A stretch of DNA of 64,000 nucleotides. Source: Ianthella basta. Lineage: Eukaryota; Porifera; Demospongiae; Verongiida; Ianthellidae. Within the stretch, counting starts at the first letter, position 1, and every line of letters starts with the position of its first letter. Where the stretch lies: NCBI GenBank assembly GCA_964019415.1, contig OZ025875.1, positions 1,805,001 to 1,869,000 of the forward strand, written 5' to 3'. Shown in pieces: positions 48,801-63,500 of this stretch. A program made the translations under genes and the position numbers. Below the pieces are notes generated by a model. That model saw only the letters and a list, made by a program, of their open reading frames with translations. It was not told the DNA's origin and did no database searches.

Positions 48801-51800
48801 ACTGATAATAAGCGTCTTGACATATGTAGCGAAGATATTCCTTCTGTAGGGTAGGTGAAGACAAACAGTCGAGGTTGTTCCAAATGAAGTACTTCATCTT
48901 TCTATCCAAAAATGTAAAAATTGACTGGGTAGCCCGTATTGCCCATTTCAGGCTGTTGCACAAATTGCAAAAAATTGCTAAGGTCCCTTTTCATGGGATG
49001 CGGCTTGTTACTGTCTCAGTAGTTTGCACGCTATAAGGGGACATCTCCAACTTCACTAGGCCTGCCATGTGAACCAGAACCTGTAGTGTTCAAAAGGACT
49101 GGGTAATGTGGCACCAAAAACTAATAATCCCCAGTGGAGCAGTGGATTGGACTCCACCACATCAGATACAGACTCAGGAATGGTCAAAGGAATGAGCAGT
49201 GCTCACTGAATATTACCCAGGGTCTACAAAGCCCTGACATATTATTATTAGATGTTCTAAGGTATATTACATTGCATGTAGAGAATGTACTTTGTGTTAA
49301 TAGAAAAAATTGCTTAATGTCTATAAATAGAAGTGCAGTGATATTGTACTTGCACCTTTGCATGCCCTATTATTAGTTGCAGTTGCAAACAGTGAACCAA
49401 CCTCTAGCAGTGGAAGGAGACTATACAGCCACTGTGTTCTCAGTGGAACCTGCTGGGGACAACACCACTGACATTGTGATCACCGTGGCAACCAACAGCT
49501 CTGAATCTCCTGCAAATCTCACTGAGCAGCTGACACGGCCTCTTGAACAAATACTGGAAGAAGTTACAGATATCAACGAGCAAATCTCTTTTGCCATAGT
49601 GGCCACTGAAAGATATGGTATGTTTTATACATACATATTGGCATTAAGATAATTTACTTGAATTGCTCCTTACTGTTAATAATGGCCAGTGAGTAAAGCC
49701 TGAACAAGTGGAACCTGATTTCTGTGTGAATGTAGATATTGTGAGATCTACCATTTGGTTATGGTTGGATGTGCTGTGTAGTCTTGTGCTGAGAACCTCA
49801 ATCACTTCCTTTTGAAATTTCTCATCAAGATGGTTGCCCCCAAGAAGAAAACTCGCCCTGTGGTAATCTTGCTCCTGTGACTTGGCCTGAATCTGAGATA
49901 GGCCAGGTAGTCTCAGTCCCCTGTCCATGTGGGGTAAGTGACCCACTGGTTCAACAGCTGAGAGCCACACGGAGGTGTGGTGGGACGTTTATAACTGGAG
50001 GAGTGTGGGAGGAGCCACAATGTGACAGCTGCCAGTTCAGCAAAACAAGATTAACCCTTTGCCAGCTTGACGAGGTTGGTTAATCTGTGGAGGTTTATGG
50101 AGCGTAGTTGGCACAAACATTGAAGTGCATACAAATAATTATATCCTTCATTATATTCACTTATCCTCTCATATGTTCCAACTGTTCAGATTGACAGCCC
50201 AGCCCAGCTAGCCAACGTTCTTGTGAATGTAACAGTTAACAATCAGGAATTTGAGAGCGAAGATGTCTCCCTCACTGTGGGGCTGTTGGACAGTGTCACC
50301 AACTCCACTGAAGACTTGGAACAGCAGGATGTAATTAGCACCTAGAGTCCATTAATTAAGATGAAGTGTCATCACTAATGTATAGCCCTTGGTTGCATTC
50401 TACCATGTTTGGTGTGTAGGTTCAGATGGACATTCTCTCCACTGTGAGCAACATTCAGCAAGTGCCTCCTGACCAGCTGGCAGCCAGTCAGGAACAGACA
50501 GGGTCATCAAATAGGTTAGTATTTGTTGATAGTGGCTGATTTGGTTGTAGTAGCTAATATATTTCTTGTTTCTGTGATATCTATGTACCAATGGATGTGG
50601 AAACTAACTGAGTTACAAATTAAAGGGGTGATGTAATAAGTCCAGAAACACAATTTGAAAGGAATAATTGTAGCTGTAGGCTAGCATTCCTTGTGTATTA
50701 AAAACAGTGCACTGGCCTGGCAGGCTTGAAATGTACTAATCAGTGCCTCACACATCTGATTGGAGTATATTGCTGTCTGGCAACCTAGTTGAGTATATAT
50801 AACAATGACTTTTGTTGTAGGCAAATGGCACTGTAGGCATGCTTTTAATGCATAAATGTGGATAACAAGTAGAAACTGCACTGAGACATTGCAAGACTGA
50901 ATGGTATCTGGGATAAACACACTCTAGAATTAGTTAATATGTTACTTGTATGCGCCTGCTGGTAGAATCATTTGGTATATACTGTAGATGTAACATCATA
51001 ATGTACGCTAACATTCAGGAATTTCTCCTTTGGCTTTTCAATGGATGGCCACCAGACATGGTAGGACTGTGGAAAGGCGTAGCAAGAGTAGCATGGTCAA
51101 GATGAAACTTGCTTTTAAGGTGTTCTGTCTGAGTTCTTGCATCTTTAATGAGTTTTTAGGGAGCCATTGAAATGCTCCTAATGTACACATTTTAAATTAA
51201 TTAGTTATTAATAAATGCTCAAATTGCAAATGATGAGCTGGAAAAATGGATATTCAGTTAGAAATAGTATTAAATTCAAGAAAGGTCCGACCACTACTGG
51301 CACACATGCAATATATCATCATGTAGCTAGATTGTATCTGTGCATGCATGCCTGGATCTAACGATGCCATTAGCAATTATTAGCTCACCATTATATATAC
51401 CATGTAACCCTAGCTACCTCATTTCTATACCTTCACAGCAATGTGTCTAGGCAGCTAACTAAATGCTGAATGGCGGTAAAGGTGCAAATTAGTCACCTCC
51501 ATAATTGAGAGTAAGAGTCTCTACATGTTTCACCTACTTTTGACCAGTGAAATAAGCAAGATTTGGTTGTACATTAATTTTGCATTCTCAATCATCACAG
51601 ACTTCTGGAGGTCGTGGAAGATGTGCTGAATGTTGTGGAAGTGACTCCTGAGACTCCATTTGTGTTTGCTGCTCCTGAATTTGGTGTCCGAGTGGAGGAC
51701 CCTCCTGAAGACCTGGGGGAAGAGGAGTCCTTCACTCCCAACATAACAGCCTTGTTGAATGATATAATGAGCAGCACAGCTGGAAACATGCCAATGGAAG

Positions 51801-54759
51801 AGGTGCCAGAACTGCCACCTGCAATGGTGACTCTTGCTTCAACTCTGCTGAATCGAGATAACAATGGAAGTAGACCACGTATATCAACGTCCATATTTGG
51901 GCGCAACTCTTTATTTCAACAACGGAGCAGCTTCATTACCAGCAACAGCCTTCAACAAGAGAGAGTTGGAGGCATAGTACTTGATCTGACATTGAGGTTG
52001 AATGGAAATGTGATGACTGTTTTTCGCCCTCCAAACAGCAATGTAGTGCGGCCAACTTTCACTAAATCAATGGTGAGACTTTGTACAGTGTGAGAGTATA
52101 AGCATTGCACTACTGCAGACTGTGTGTTCTAGCATTGCTGGTGGTCTTCTGACATGCAGCTTGCGAGAGATCAGGGTAACAATACAAGATGTCAGTTTTG
52201 GAACTTCACTGCTGATGGTAGGTAACTGAGATGTAGTAGTATTATACAGAGTGTTCAATTTTACTGTGTGTGCATTTATACAGCATCAAACAGTGTGTGT
52301 TGCCTCCATGTGTTGGAGAATATTGTTCATCTCATGCTGTTTCATTGGTTTTAGTCAGTGTTAGACATGTAATGGAACAGATTAATGCGTACAATTATAT
52401 AGTTTAACAATGCATTGACTATAGGTGTAAAATTGCCAGTGTATATCTGCTGTTCCATTCATAATGTAGAGGGCTTTGGTGCATGGGACAGCAGTAGCTG
52501 CAGAGTGCTCAATGAAACTGAAGAGGAAGTGGAGTGTGGTTGTGATCATCTCACTCACTTTGCCATTCTCCTGGTGAGTGACACCTTTGAAGAAGGGTAT
52601 ACACAGGATGCTACATTACTGGTTGAGCTATCTGTGTTGCATATTTGAATGCTGCTGCAAGCATGAGTAGAATGTGATCAGTCCTGTACAACCCCCCCCT
52701 ACAGCTATGTTGTGTACTCGTTCTTATTGAAAAGTACTTGTATCGCACACTTCTGACTATTTGTTGCAGGACATCAATCCCAACCCTCCACCTCCTGATG
52801 GTAATAGCCTTGCCCTCACTGGGGTGTCCTACATTGGCACTATACTCTCCATCATCTGTCTCACCATCACCATCATCACGTATCTTGGAGAGCAGTGAGT
52901 GCCACATGTGTTATATAGAGACAGGTGAAGTACGTAGATAAAAATGTTGATATACTTTACTGATGCTTGCTTGTATTAATGCAGTAGTCAAAATAGAGGT
53001 ATATAGACCAATGGAGTATACTAAATGGAAAATATGGAATGTGCAAGTGAATACAGTGCAAATCATCTCATACATCAGATGCAAATAAAAGTGTTACTTG
53101 GATTACACCTTTTAGAGATACACTTACTAACTTTGAACTGTTAGCAGTCATGGATATAAATACCAGGCCAGTTTAGAGTCCAGGTCCTGATGGCATGCAT
53201 ATAGTATCCAACAGACAGACATTACTCTCAGAATCAGACAGTTAGGCAGTTATAGTGAAACTTGCTGGTTGTTATGATGATCTCAAACATGCTCCATTCA
53301 GGAAACTGCGGAAGACTGTCCATGCAAAGCTGCTGATCAACCTCTGCTTTGCTCTGGCTGGGCTGTATGTCACCTTCATCATCAGCACTGTCTCAACTGG
53401 TGTACCTGTGCTCTGTGGAGTGGTCTCTACTCTCATGCACTACTTCTTCCTGGCTGTGTTCTTCTGGATGGCAGCAGAAGCCATCCATTTGCACAGGAAG
53501 TTGGTGACTGTGTTCAAACCAGACATCACCAGCTATGTCACCATCGCCATGGCAATATGTTGGGGTAGGTTAGCAGAAGGTGCACTGACTGAATGTTGTC
53601 AGATTCATCATTGCCTGACTGCATGAGTGGTAACAGGTGCAGAATGATGTCTTCATTTCCCTCCCTTCTTGCACTTGCAGTGGTTCCAGCATTCATTGTG
53701 GTGTTCTCCTTAGCTCCACAATATCAGAACTACGTCCACCCACAATTGTAAGGACTATATACTAACAGGTAATGTCATTGTCAGTAGTTATACTATTGAT
53801 ACTCTCTTTCTCCTGCTCCCGATTGCAGCTGCCGTGTATATGGCTATTCTTTCTGGATTGGTCTGCTTGTACCATTTGGTGTCATCTACATCATGAATTG
53901 GGTCATATTCATCCTCATTTTTGCCAGTCTGCTGTGTAGACCCAACGTTAAGAAGGAGACAAGCAGTAGTGGGAACCTACGCAAATTGAAGGAGAACTTT
54001 ATGATTGCCTTGGGACTGTCCCTTCTGTTTGGAATGGGCTGGGCTATTGGTCTGCTAGCCACCAGTGATCTTCCTGATGCAGTGCGCTACCCTGCTGAGT
54101 GGGTCTTCACCCTGACTACTGCCTTCCTGGGTGTATACCTGTTTATACTCTATGTTGTAAGGTCTCGAGAAGCACGCAAATTTTGGAGGAAGTGGATCTG
54201 CCCATGTGTGAAGGAGAAGGAAGGTGCTCCCTCAACCAGCACAAACAATCCCAGTGGGACACGATGGGGAACTATATCTTCCACTCTCAGATCCTGGGGA
54301 GGAACATTGAAACTCAACAAGCTACGGCGTAGTAGCAAGGATAGTAATGCACTTAACAGTACCCAGACTCGGAACCCGCCCTCGTCTTCAGCAAATCTGT
54401 ACTCTTTCACCAGTATTGCAGGAAGGATGGTAGACATCAACTCCTCCTATGTAGAACCATCCTCTGTGATAGAGAACACCAGTGGACCAGTGGAAATTGA
54501 ATTAGTCTGCAGAGCAGACCCAGACGGACAGTCCAACAATGAGGAAGCCAGCCCCAAACCGTTATCTCCTTCTGAATTGCCAGTGAAAGTTGACGTGGAA
54601 ACTGAATCCATCATGGAAACTATGAGTTTCCATGACAACTTCTCCTTGCTGAGCTACAATGCATTTTCCACTGAGTCAGACACGAGTCTAACCGGTACAG
54701 GAGATTGCTACATTGTGGAGAACAAGGAGACTGAGGGATCTGATATCATTCCACTGTAA
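32854..54759 (+). CDS. Gene B: paralogous SRCR/FN3/Ig/EGF adhesion-type GPCR, 32 exons
   Basis: Full-length paralog of gene A, about 2669 residues, and the most complete copy because its FN3 exon is whole. Exons: 32854-32884, 32994-33065, 33850-33972, 34895-35050, 35443-35766, 39376-39717, 39893-40252, 40820-41170, 41873-42214, 42450-42791, 43249-43590, 43973-44314, 44548-44619, 44952-45233, 45409-45723, 45941-46222, 46547-46849, 46960-47331, 47553-47690, 47792-48070, 48157-48254, 49377-49617, 49830-50074, 50190-50330, 50420-50514, 51601-52072, 52160-52217, 52470-52573, 52770-52894, 53302-53564, 53681-53747, 53829-54759. The sum divides by three and every junction is in frame. The start is [11 protein letters not shown], aligned with A and C. 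Most exons equal gene A in length. Introns enlarged relative to A hold a CpG-rich block (33.1-33.7 kb), Penelope-like remnants (36.9-39.2 kb) and an unidentified insert (48.3-49.4 kb). Confidence 0.88.
33090..33650. other. CpG-rich block inside gene B intron 2
   Basis: Denser in CpG than its neighbours and absent from the same intron of A and C. On the minus strand AAAATGGCGTCGG (near 33580) resembles a YY1-type promoter or initiator sequence followed by a short frame (MASAPLASTATREWW). It may be an old insertion or a divergent promoter; not identified. Confidence 0.35.
36529..36765. repeat. 57-60-bp tandem repeat with a palindrome in each unit
   Basis: Four units, starting near 36529, 36588, 36648 and 36705, each with ACATTGGGCATCTGGTGCC, then a hairpin CCCCAGTGAA-C-TTCACTGGGG (perfect at 36611-36631), then ATACGGCATCCCCTGC. 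Compensating changes were not tested. Confidence 0.88.
36890..38245 (-). mobile_element. Penelope-like retroelement, 5'-truncated
   Basis: A 374-codon open frame at 38238-37114 holds an RT part (EGAAMGSPVSAVVANLYMEF, WKRYVDDT) followed by a GIY-YIG endonuclease (VVYQVPCSCGEIYIGETLRR). RT plus GIY-YIG is diagnostic for Penelope-like elements. The copy is missing its 5' part. The 3' flank has a hammerhead-like motif. It lies in the SRCR1-SRCR2 intron of gene B, antisense to it. Confidence 0.88.
37003..37037 (-). ncRNA. Hammerhead-ribozyme-like motif of the Penelope-like element
   Basis: The minus strand reads CTGAAGA, a perfect 7-bp stem (GACCAGA/TCTGGTC, 3-base loop) and GAAACGTC, the hammerhead core arrangement reported for Penelope-like elements. 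Stem I/III pairing was not fully traced. Confidence 0.55.
38480..39240 (-). mobile_element. Older Penelope-like remnant
   Basis: The minus strand shows NYIGETKQTLKGRI (about 38670-38630) and LAHESQHPINWD (about 38560-38520), the GIY-YIG region of a second Penelope-like copy, and a weaker hammerhead-like stem at 39201-39236 (GGCCAA/TTGGCC). It is clearly broken and more diverged than the copy at 36890-38245, so it is probably older. Confidence 0.55.
44711..44765. repeat. 55-bp imperfect hairpin in gene B intron
   Basis: ATAGACCTCTGAAGGGACTG pairs with the inverted copy ending CTTCAAGAGGTCTAT, about 26 bp per arm with a very small loop. Absent from gene A, whose sequence is deleted here. Confidence 0.7.
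45764..45854. repeat. (TG)n microsatellite after gene B Ig1
   Basis: Counterpart of 18052-18149 in the same intron of the paralog. Confidence 0.97.
48157..52573 (+). other. Gene B RRKRQ site, HRM-like and GAIN/GPS region
   Basis: Same layout as gene A. The processing site is LARRKRQAVSNED (48157-48254). The HRM-like exon 49830-50074 again uses an AAG acceptor (VTWPESEIGQV, CPCG, RRCGG, GGVWEEPQC). GAIN exons run 50190-52217. The GPS exon 52470-52573 ends [13 protein letters not shown]. The intron between 48254 and 49377 is about 1.1 kb, against 137 bp in A and 128 bp in C, so it holds an insertion. Confidence 0.87.
48260..49350. other. Gene B-specific insertion in the intron after the RRKRQ exon
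   Basis: About 1 kb absent from A and C. The minus strand near 48830-48720 reads SRRLLSVNEAIILVLDEA followed by an acidic stretch, loosely like the start of a DNA-transposon protein, but no catalytic motif is seen. Not identified. Confidence 0.35.
52770..54759 (+). other. Gene B seven-helix domain and tail
   Basis: Exons 52770-52894 (helix 1), 53302-53564 (helices 2-3 and start of 4), 53681-53747 and 53829-54759 (helices 5-7 and tail). The helices are nearly identical to gene A. The tail lacks a few residues found in A (A has [20 protein letters not shown] has IENTSGPVEIEL) and one residue near the end ([17 protein letters not shown]). It ends SDIIPL and a TAA stop. Confidence 0.92.
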
Positions 54760-56989
<2,230 letters not shown>

Positions 56990-56990
<1 letters not shown>

Positions 56991-58660
56991 TGAAGCTAGG
57001 AACAAAATGTTTTGGAAATCACTTCACCCTGGAGCAAGATGAAGGACTGCCCATTGCTCCTATCTTGGCTTGCATGCTGCAAGATGAATAAACACTTCAC
57101 TTTGCACATACTCCCAGCATCAACCAAACAGTGGACATTCAGCTGCCTATATGCACACCATGCATGCATTTAGACTTCAGGAATGTGTACATGTGTGCTT
57201 CTGTGTTTGCATGCATACACATATCATGTATATTGCTGATCTCTGCAAGCTACCGAATGAGTAGAAGAACTAGTACTAGAATGCAAAACTAGAATGCAGC
57301 AGTCACTACACACATGCAAGCTCATGAATTAAGCTACTATACTGCTGTATGTACATTTGTGTACATAAAATTATAGTAGAATGAGAATATAATATATTGA
57401 GGTATATATGCAACATTGTATGTTGTTCTATATAACCGTCTGCACATATATATTGTATAGTACTGTTCTGGCTACGGTGCATGTGAGGCTTGGAAACAAT
57501 TTACAGGCAAGGGAACAGAATGGAGGCATTTTGTGTACAGTAACTAAAGCCAATATTGAAAAGGCATGACAGTGGATGGAGCCCACTTACTTTGGAATGG
57601 TTGTAAGGTAGCTATTGCTGATCAGGTATATATGCAACCATGGAGTTGTACTGCATGTGCAGGTCCTTGCATGCAGGTCAGTATACGTTTGAGACATAAG
57701 ACTATCTATGGGCTTCAGATGTTCTTTGCTGGTCTTATTTCATTGTACATGAAATAAACCTTGAGTAGCAATAGCTACCTTACAACCATTCCAAACTAAG
57801 TGGGCTGTATCTGCTGTACGTGTCATTCCTTTTCACTATCAGTTTCCTGTACACAAATGCCCTTCATTCTGTTCTCATGCCTGCCTCCTCATGCCATGTA
57901 CTATGTATACTATAACAGGGCATACATAGAAATGTAAGAAGCCTCGCTGGCGAACACCCACACACAGTGCAGAGAGAACATACACATGGAGAACTTAGTA
58001 TATGCAGTGCAAGTTACAATGCACTTTTAAATGGCCTTGTAACTTTAAAATGGTGAACACCATTAACAGGCACACATATGTATATAGCTAGCTTAGCTAA
58101 CTTGGAAGCTGGCCTGGCAAGTTAACACGTAGCATCCGTGTACATACTCGCTGTGGCTTGTGGTGATGACAGCTCCATTGTCCTTAGCATAGTGCTCCAG
58201 TGTGGCAGTAAGAGCTGTATAAGCAGCCATGCAAACGGCCTAATAACTTGCAATTGTCAATTGCTGTGTGAACCTACCTCTAGACAGCCCGCACTCATCC
58301 CCTGGGCTCGTTATGGCCTTGGGTTGCGCAAGCATTGCCAAAGTGGCATGGATAATACATATGCGGACATGGGGGTGTATTGCACAAGTGCTGTGGACAT
58401 ACATATACAAGCATAGAATCGCACCGCACATACATACATACATACATACATACATACATACATACATACATACATACATGCATGCATGCCCACGCAATGA
58501 CAATGCATCACGATTATTTGCCTTTCTTTTCGGCTCGACAGTGTTGGTGCCAATGAGCTCCAGCGCCGTGCCTCTCTGACCTCAAGTGTGTGGCCTACTT
58601 GGTGGACCTGCACACCATAGCTGTGGTGGACCTTGTTAGCGGTATCACCTTGGAAACCAG
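56990..58660. repeat. B-C intergenic block, copy of the A-B block
   Basis: 56937-58440 parallels 27178-28150 in order, with a (CATA)n tract at 58430-58479. No supported gene. Confidence 0.65.
57483..57893. mobile_element. Foldback element, second copy
   Basis: Same arms and order as 27042-27540, with a shorter middle. The flanks are also shared, so it was copied as part of a larger intergenic block. Confidence 0.75.
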
Positions 58661-58667
58661 GATGCAT

Positions 58668-58890
58668 ATATCAATCAATCAATATTTAAGTGCACCATGC
58701 CCATTGGCACTAGGGCACAGATTGGCCCCATGCAGCACTTACACATAACAGGCAAAATGAATACTCATGAACCTGCAGTAGTGTTACCCAAACCTTGCAT
58801 GCCACATACATACAATGATAGATAGCAGTTCATAGTTGTGGCATGCAGCAGACAACAGGGACGCAGTGGGATCCATGGGTACTGCCCTTG
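58668..58890 (-). mobile_element. LINE 3' end, same family as 31.3-32.1 kb
   Basis: Begins with (ATCA)n and continues GTGCACCATGCCCATTGGCA and GGGATCCATGGGTACTGCCC, the reverse complement of 31880-32110. No coding part. Confidence 0.8.
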
Positions 58891-59176
58891 CCCATATATA
58901 AGGTTATATAGAACAACATACAAAGGAGTATTATATAACATAACAGGTTTGCGCAGGTTGGAGGTTTGCGCGTAACATATATACCTCACAGAATAATCTC
59001 AGTCTACTATATGCACACAAATATACATACAGCAGTATACCATCCCCACAGCATGGGGATGGCAGGTAGGTCTTCTAGTAACTCCCTGGTCACATATACC
59101 CCGTACTTTTTGCCAGATACATATAGTTGGATGAACATGAATGGATGTTAATGTAATCCAAATGTTAGGATGGCCC

Positions 59177-59279
<103 letters not shown>

Positions 59280-59329
59280 GCACACATGGGTGTGTAGGCA
59301 TGAAAGAGATGTGTATAGGAATGTTACAT

Positions 59330-59885
59330 ACAGATTGGGTTACACTGCAAACTTGTTCAAAGCAATTCTAGCATGCTTCAGCAGACTTCTGGTAATTCCC
59401 TGGTCACGTACCTAACACGTCCTCAGTGTAGTGCAGTGCTCAACTGCACTACACTGAGGACGCATGTGCCACATGCTGTATAGGAATGACATCATTAGTA
59501 TTCTAACATTCTTAGTTTTTAGGTAGAGTCCCGGGCATGATGCCACCATACAACTGCACATATCAACTTGCAGTTGGAGTGGGCTTGGCAACAAGCATTC
59601 CCCTAGCAGGTAATACTGGTGTTGACACTCTCCACATGATATGAACTATTTAGCATATACAGCATTGAACCAACAAGAATGGATGGCTATAAATGAGTAT
59701 TCTTCCATACTGGGCTATGTGATCCCAATCACATTCACAGATCTGTTAGGAACACAGTGTATTCCTTTATGGACCAGTCGAGAGCCACACTTCTTAGTCT
59801 ATTATACTAGACTAAGTACATGAGTTTTGGAACAAATATAGCAGGGATCTCAGTTTTAATAACATAAATGTGGGCGGCTAGCTAC
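59330..59885. repeat. Partial copy of the 1.9-kb repeat upstream of gene C
   Basis: Matches 3770-4745 of the left array with an internal gap, including the 60-codon frame at 59641-59823 (MNYLAYTALNQQEW). It occupies the same position relative to gene C as the left array does to gene A. Confidence 0.85.
59421..59459. repeat. Perfect 17-bp hairpin
   Basis: CCTCAGTGTAGTGCAGT, a 5-base loop, then the exact inverted copy. Related repeats elsewhere in the window have only the left arm, so the right arm is a local inverted duplication. Confidence 0.9.
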
Positions 59886-59915
59886 AGTCATGAAGCTATA
59901 CAGGAGTTAACATTT

Positions 59916-60071
59916 GTGAATTGAATCTTAAGCGAAATCACAGCTAGTCCCGAAGGAAGGCCGATAGGCAACGTGTCCGATCAATCAATGCTCAGTCGTG
60001 GCCCTTACCGTGTCTTACGCTGGTTATCGGTCTTCGGACGTAGTTCCTTCCATCCGGACTAGCGGTGATTA
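59916..60071. mobile_element. Foldback element upstream of gene C (related copy)
   Basis: Shares CTTAAGCGAAATCACAGCTA and the CGGTCTTCGGACGTAG arm with 4892-5088, but its right end is trimmed. Its place upstream of the promoter suggests it was present before the A/C duplication. Confidence 0.65.
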
Positions 60072-60269
60072 TCATGTGATAAAAAGTAATCTATACTACG
60101 TGCGTATGTGTAGGCACATTTTGAATTCTGATTGAGGCCAATATCAAAGGCAGCCCCTGGGCCTGGCTCGTAATCAGTTTGCTAACCTAAGCTAGGTATA
60201 TAGAGTCAATGACGGTATAGGAGCTGTCAAATCATGGGACCGACGCTGGGACTTGTCAGTCATGCACTG

Positions 60270-60387
60270 TTTCCGGAAATGTAGCTCAATGTAGCTCATG
60301 TGGCCATGGGGGATGCCCGACTGAAGCACTTCCGTTGGATTCGAAACAAAACATATTTATAACGTCTAGACATCGCTTGTGTGGTCA
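60270..60387 (+). promoter_or_regulatory. Gene C core promoter
   Basis: TTTCCGGAAA at 60270-60279, CACTTCCG at 60327-60334, ATTTATAACGTC ending at 60366 and TCAGTAG with its A at 60387. The first GGAA palindrome is weakened at its edges relative to gene A. Confidence 0.6.
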
Positions 60388-60402
60388 GTAGAGCCTTTCC
60401 TG

Positions 60403-60468
60403 ATGCGGCGGCAGCGTCTGCTGCAGTTATACAGCTCCTCTCTACTACCACGTGCCACCGCTGTGTAA
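60403..60468 (+). promoter_or_regulatory. Upstream ORF in the gene C leader
   Basis: Same 21-codon frame as at 5407-5472 of gene A, same start and stop, with conservative differences only near its end (PRATAV retained). Confidence 0.5.
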
Positions 60469-60500
60469 TTATAAACGGAAACTCTCCTCCTTCCTACAAG

Positions 60501-63500
60501 ATGGACCTCCTGTTCCTCATCACCTTAGCAGGTGAGCGCTAATCAAAGCACTGCGTGGTGGCTACTTCGATCGCTGCATGTAGCTTTTTGACATTTCTAC
60601 TTTCTTCTTGCTAACGTTGCAGTATTTCGAATTTATTACACAGGTCTTTTCAGCTGCTTTGAGGTCGGACTGGGCAATGCCAACAGATCCAGCACGCTCC
60701 CAACCGTTCATTCTATCGGTAATGTTATGCACTGACAGAAAGGGGCGACCGAGTGGGGGCAGCCCGAGACGCCGCTCGTGCATGGCAAGGCTGCATGTGC
60801 CTAGCTCGATGATATCTCCAGGATATAGCTAGTAGGTAAAGCGGCACTTGCCATGTGATCGATTTCCAAACGCATTAGTCGCGGTGGTTTCGGTCTGCCC
60901 CTCACTCATGATCAGCCAGCCTACAATATTTTCTCAAGTGAAGAATCGATGTCTCTCATTACAGGCGAAGACTGTATTTCCTTCCTTGCCAACATTTTAC
61001 TCTACAGCCACTGAAACCATAACACCATCTTCATGTGCTATTTGTACTGCAGGTCCACCTGAGCTAGTGACTTCTCTGATGAATGCCACACGGGCCCAGG
61101 GAAGCTCTCACATGTTTGTGTGTGCAGTAGTGTCTGATCCTCGGCCTGTGTTTGTCTTCCGCTTCAATGGGGAGAGAATAACGTTGAACAGTGCCAAGTA
61201 TGCCTTGGTCACCAACAGCACTCATGGCACTCTGACTGTGTTCAACCTACAAGGCAGTAATGAAGGGACCTACAATTGTTCTGCTTCTAACAGATATGGA
61301 AGTGTGAGCACTGCAGCTGTACTCACAGTGCAAGGTGTGTTTGGGTTGGGATTTGGAGATTGGATTTGTGGTTCTAGTACTTATTATGCATTGTGTGTGT
61401 ACACGTGTGTGTGATGTCATGATATGCTTGCAATGTATTAGTGTACATCTGCAATCCTCATCGCCTTCTATTATTTTACACTTTGTTTCTCAGTTTCCCC
61501 AACTATTGTCTTCTCCCCGTCTGCTGTCCGTGATGTTGTGAGGGGAGAAAACTTGGTTGCCTCATGTCGAGCTAATGCTGATCCACCACCAATGATTCAG
61601 TGGTTCAGAGGAGACCAGATGCTTAATGATGGAGACCAATCTTCAGGAAATGTATCAATATCACAAAACTTTGAAGGCATGACTCCCAGCAGCCAGCTCA
61701 CTATTACTGGGATCACATCTGAAGGGGAAGGAGTGTACTCTTGTGTAGCCATCAACAGTCTGGGGAATGATTCTAGGTCATTTCAAGTCAATACAATTGG
61801 TGAGTCGGCTATACCAAATTTCTGTCAATGGTGGCTTGGTAAACAGACTGTTAACTGTTTTCTGCCTTTGCCAAAGAAATTGCATTAGCTCTGATGCTAT
61901 ACATTACACTTCTTTGTATGCAGTGAGACCAAACATTACCAGTATTAATCAAACTGTTGGTGGTGTAGAAAGACAAGCTCTGTTCCATCAAGGGATGTTG
62001 ACATTAGATGAGTTCACTCCCCAGCTTGAGCTGACATGTGAAGCTTATGGCACTCCTCCACCTGAAATTGTCTGGCTGAATAATGGCATTGCTCTGCAGA
62101 ACATTCTGAACAGAAGAACCATCACAGTTGAAGATGGAGGATCATTTGGTGAACTGGGTAACATCACACACTCCACTCTCAGACTCTCAGAGGTGCAGCT
62201 ATCTGATGCAGGAGAGTACACTTGTAGAGCAATCAGTGGCAATGTCTCCCCCATCCCTGGTACCACAACATGGACATTCTTGTTTGCAGTCACTGGTGAG
62301 TCATTGACCCTGGTTGTTAGGTTGTAATGTACTTTAACTAAGCTGTACTTGTTTGGTTACTTCCCACTTTGCTCTCTTCACTTGTGTTGCTATTTTGTGT
62401 CATATTTTTTCAGAACTGAATGAGTGTGATCCCAACCCCTGTCTGAATGATAGCGTGTGTGTGGATGGAGTGCGGAACTACACATGCAATTGTGCTTCAT
62501 TCATGGATGGTGTACGGATATACTACACAGGAAGGAACTGTAGTACAGGTGAGAAGGAGAATTATATACAGTAAGTAAGTACACATGGGATTAATGCATT
62601 ACTGTACATACTTCCCTTTGATTCTAATCTACAGTGGTTGACAATCGTGTACTAGTACTCCCCTCTGTTACGACACCTCCCACAAGTCAGATGGTGGGAC
62701 TCAATGACAGGGTTACCCTGAGCTGCACTGCCACTGGGAACCCCACTCCAAACATTCGATGGTACAAAGATGGCATTGCAATTGAGGGCCCTCAAGCCAT
62801 AGGGACTGAATTAGTGTTCCCAGAAGCAAGCCCAAATGAACGGGGATTCTACCAATGTGAAGCTTTCAGCAGCTTTGGCACATCGCCAAGATCTGTGGAA
62901 GCAGTTATTCTAATTCAAGGTTGGTGCAATGTAACATACACACAATTCTACAGTGTCTAATTTGATTAACAGAATTATGTACAATACAGGTATTGTCCAG
63001 TTTCGCATTCAACTTCTTCTTGAGGTGGAGGGAGACCTTACAAGGAGGAAGCGTCAAGCTATTTCCAATGAAGATATTATAGAAAGTGTGAGTTGCATTG
63101 TGAGAGAGAGTGAAATTATATATGTTATGCAGTACTATGCAATTGCTTCATTTCTATCAATAGAATACATTCGATTGTTATATTTGCACCTTTGCATTCT
63201 CTATTATTATAATAGTTGCAGTTGCAAACAGTGAACCAACCTCTAGCAGTGGAAGGAGACTATGTAGCCACTGTGTATTCAGTGGAACCTGCTGGGGACA
63301 ACACCACTGACATTGTGATCACCTTGGCAACCAACAGCTCTGAATCTCCTGCAAATCTCACTGAGCAGCTGACACAGCCTCTTGAACAAACACTGGAAGA
63401 AGTTACGGACATCAACGAGCAAATCTCATTTGCCATAGTGGCCACTGAGAGATATGGTAGGTGCATTTGTGAACTAGGACGATTCACCCAAGTTGCTGCA

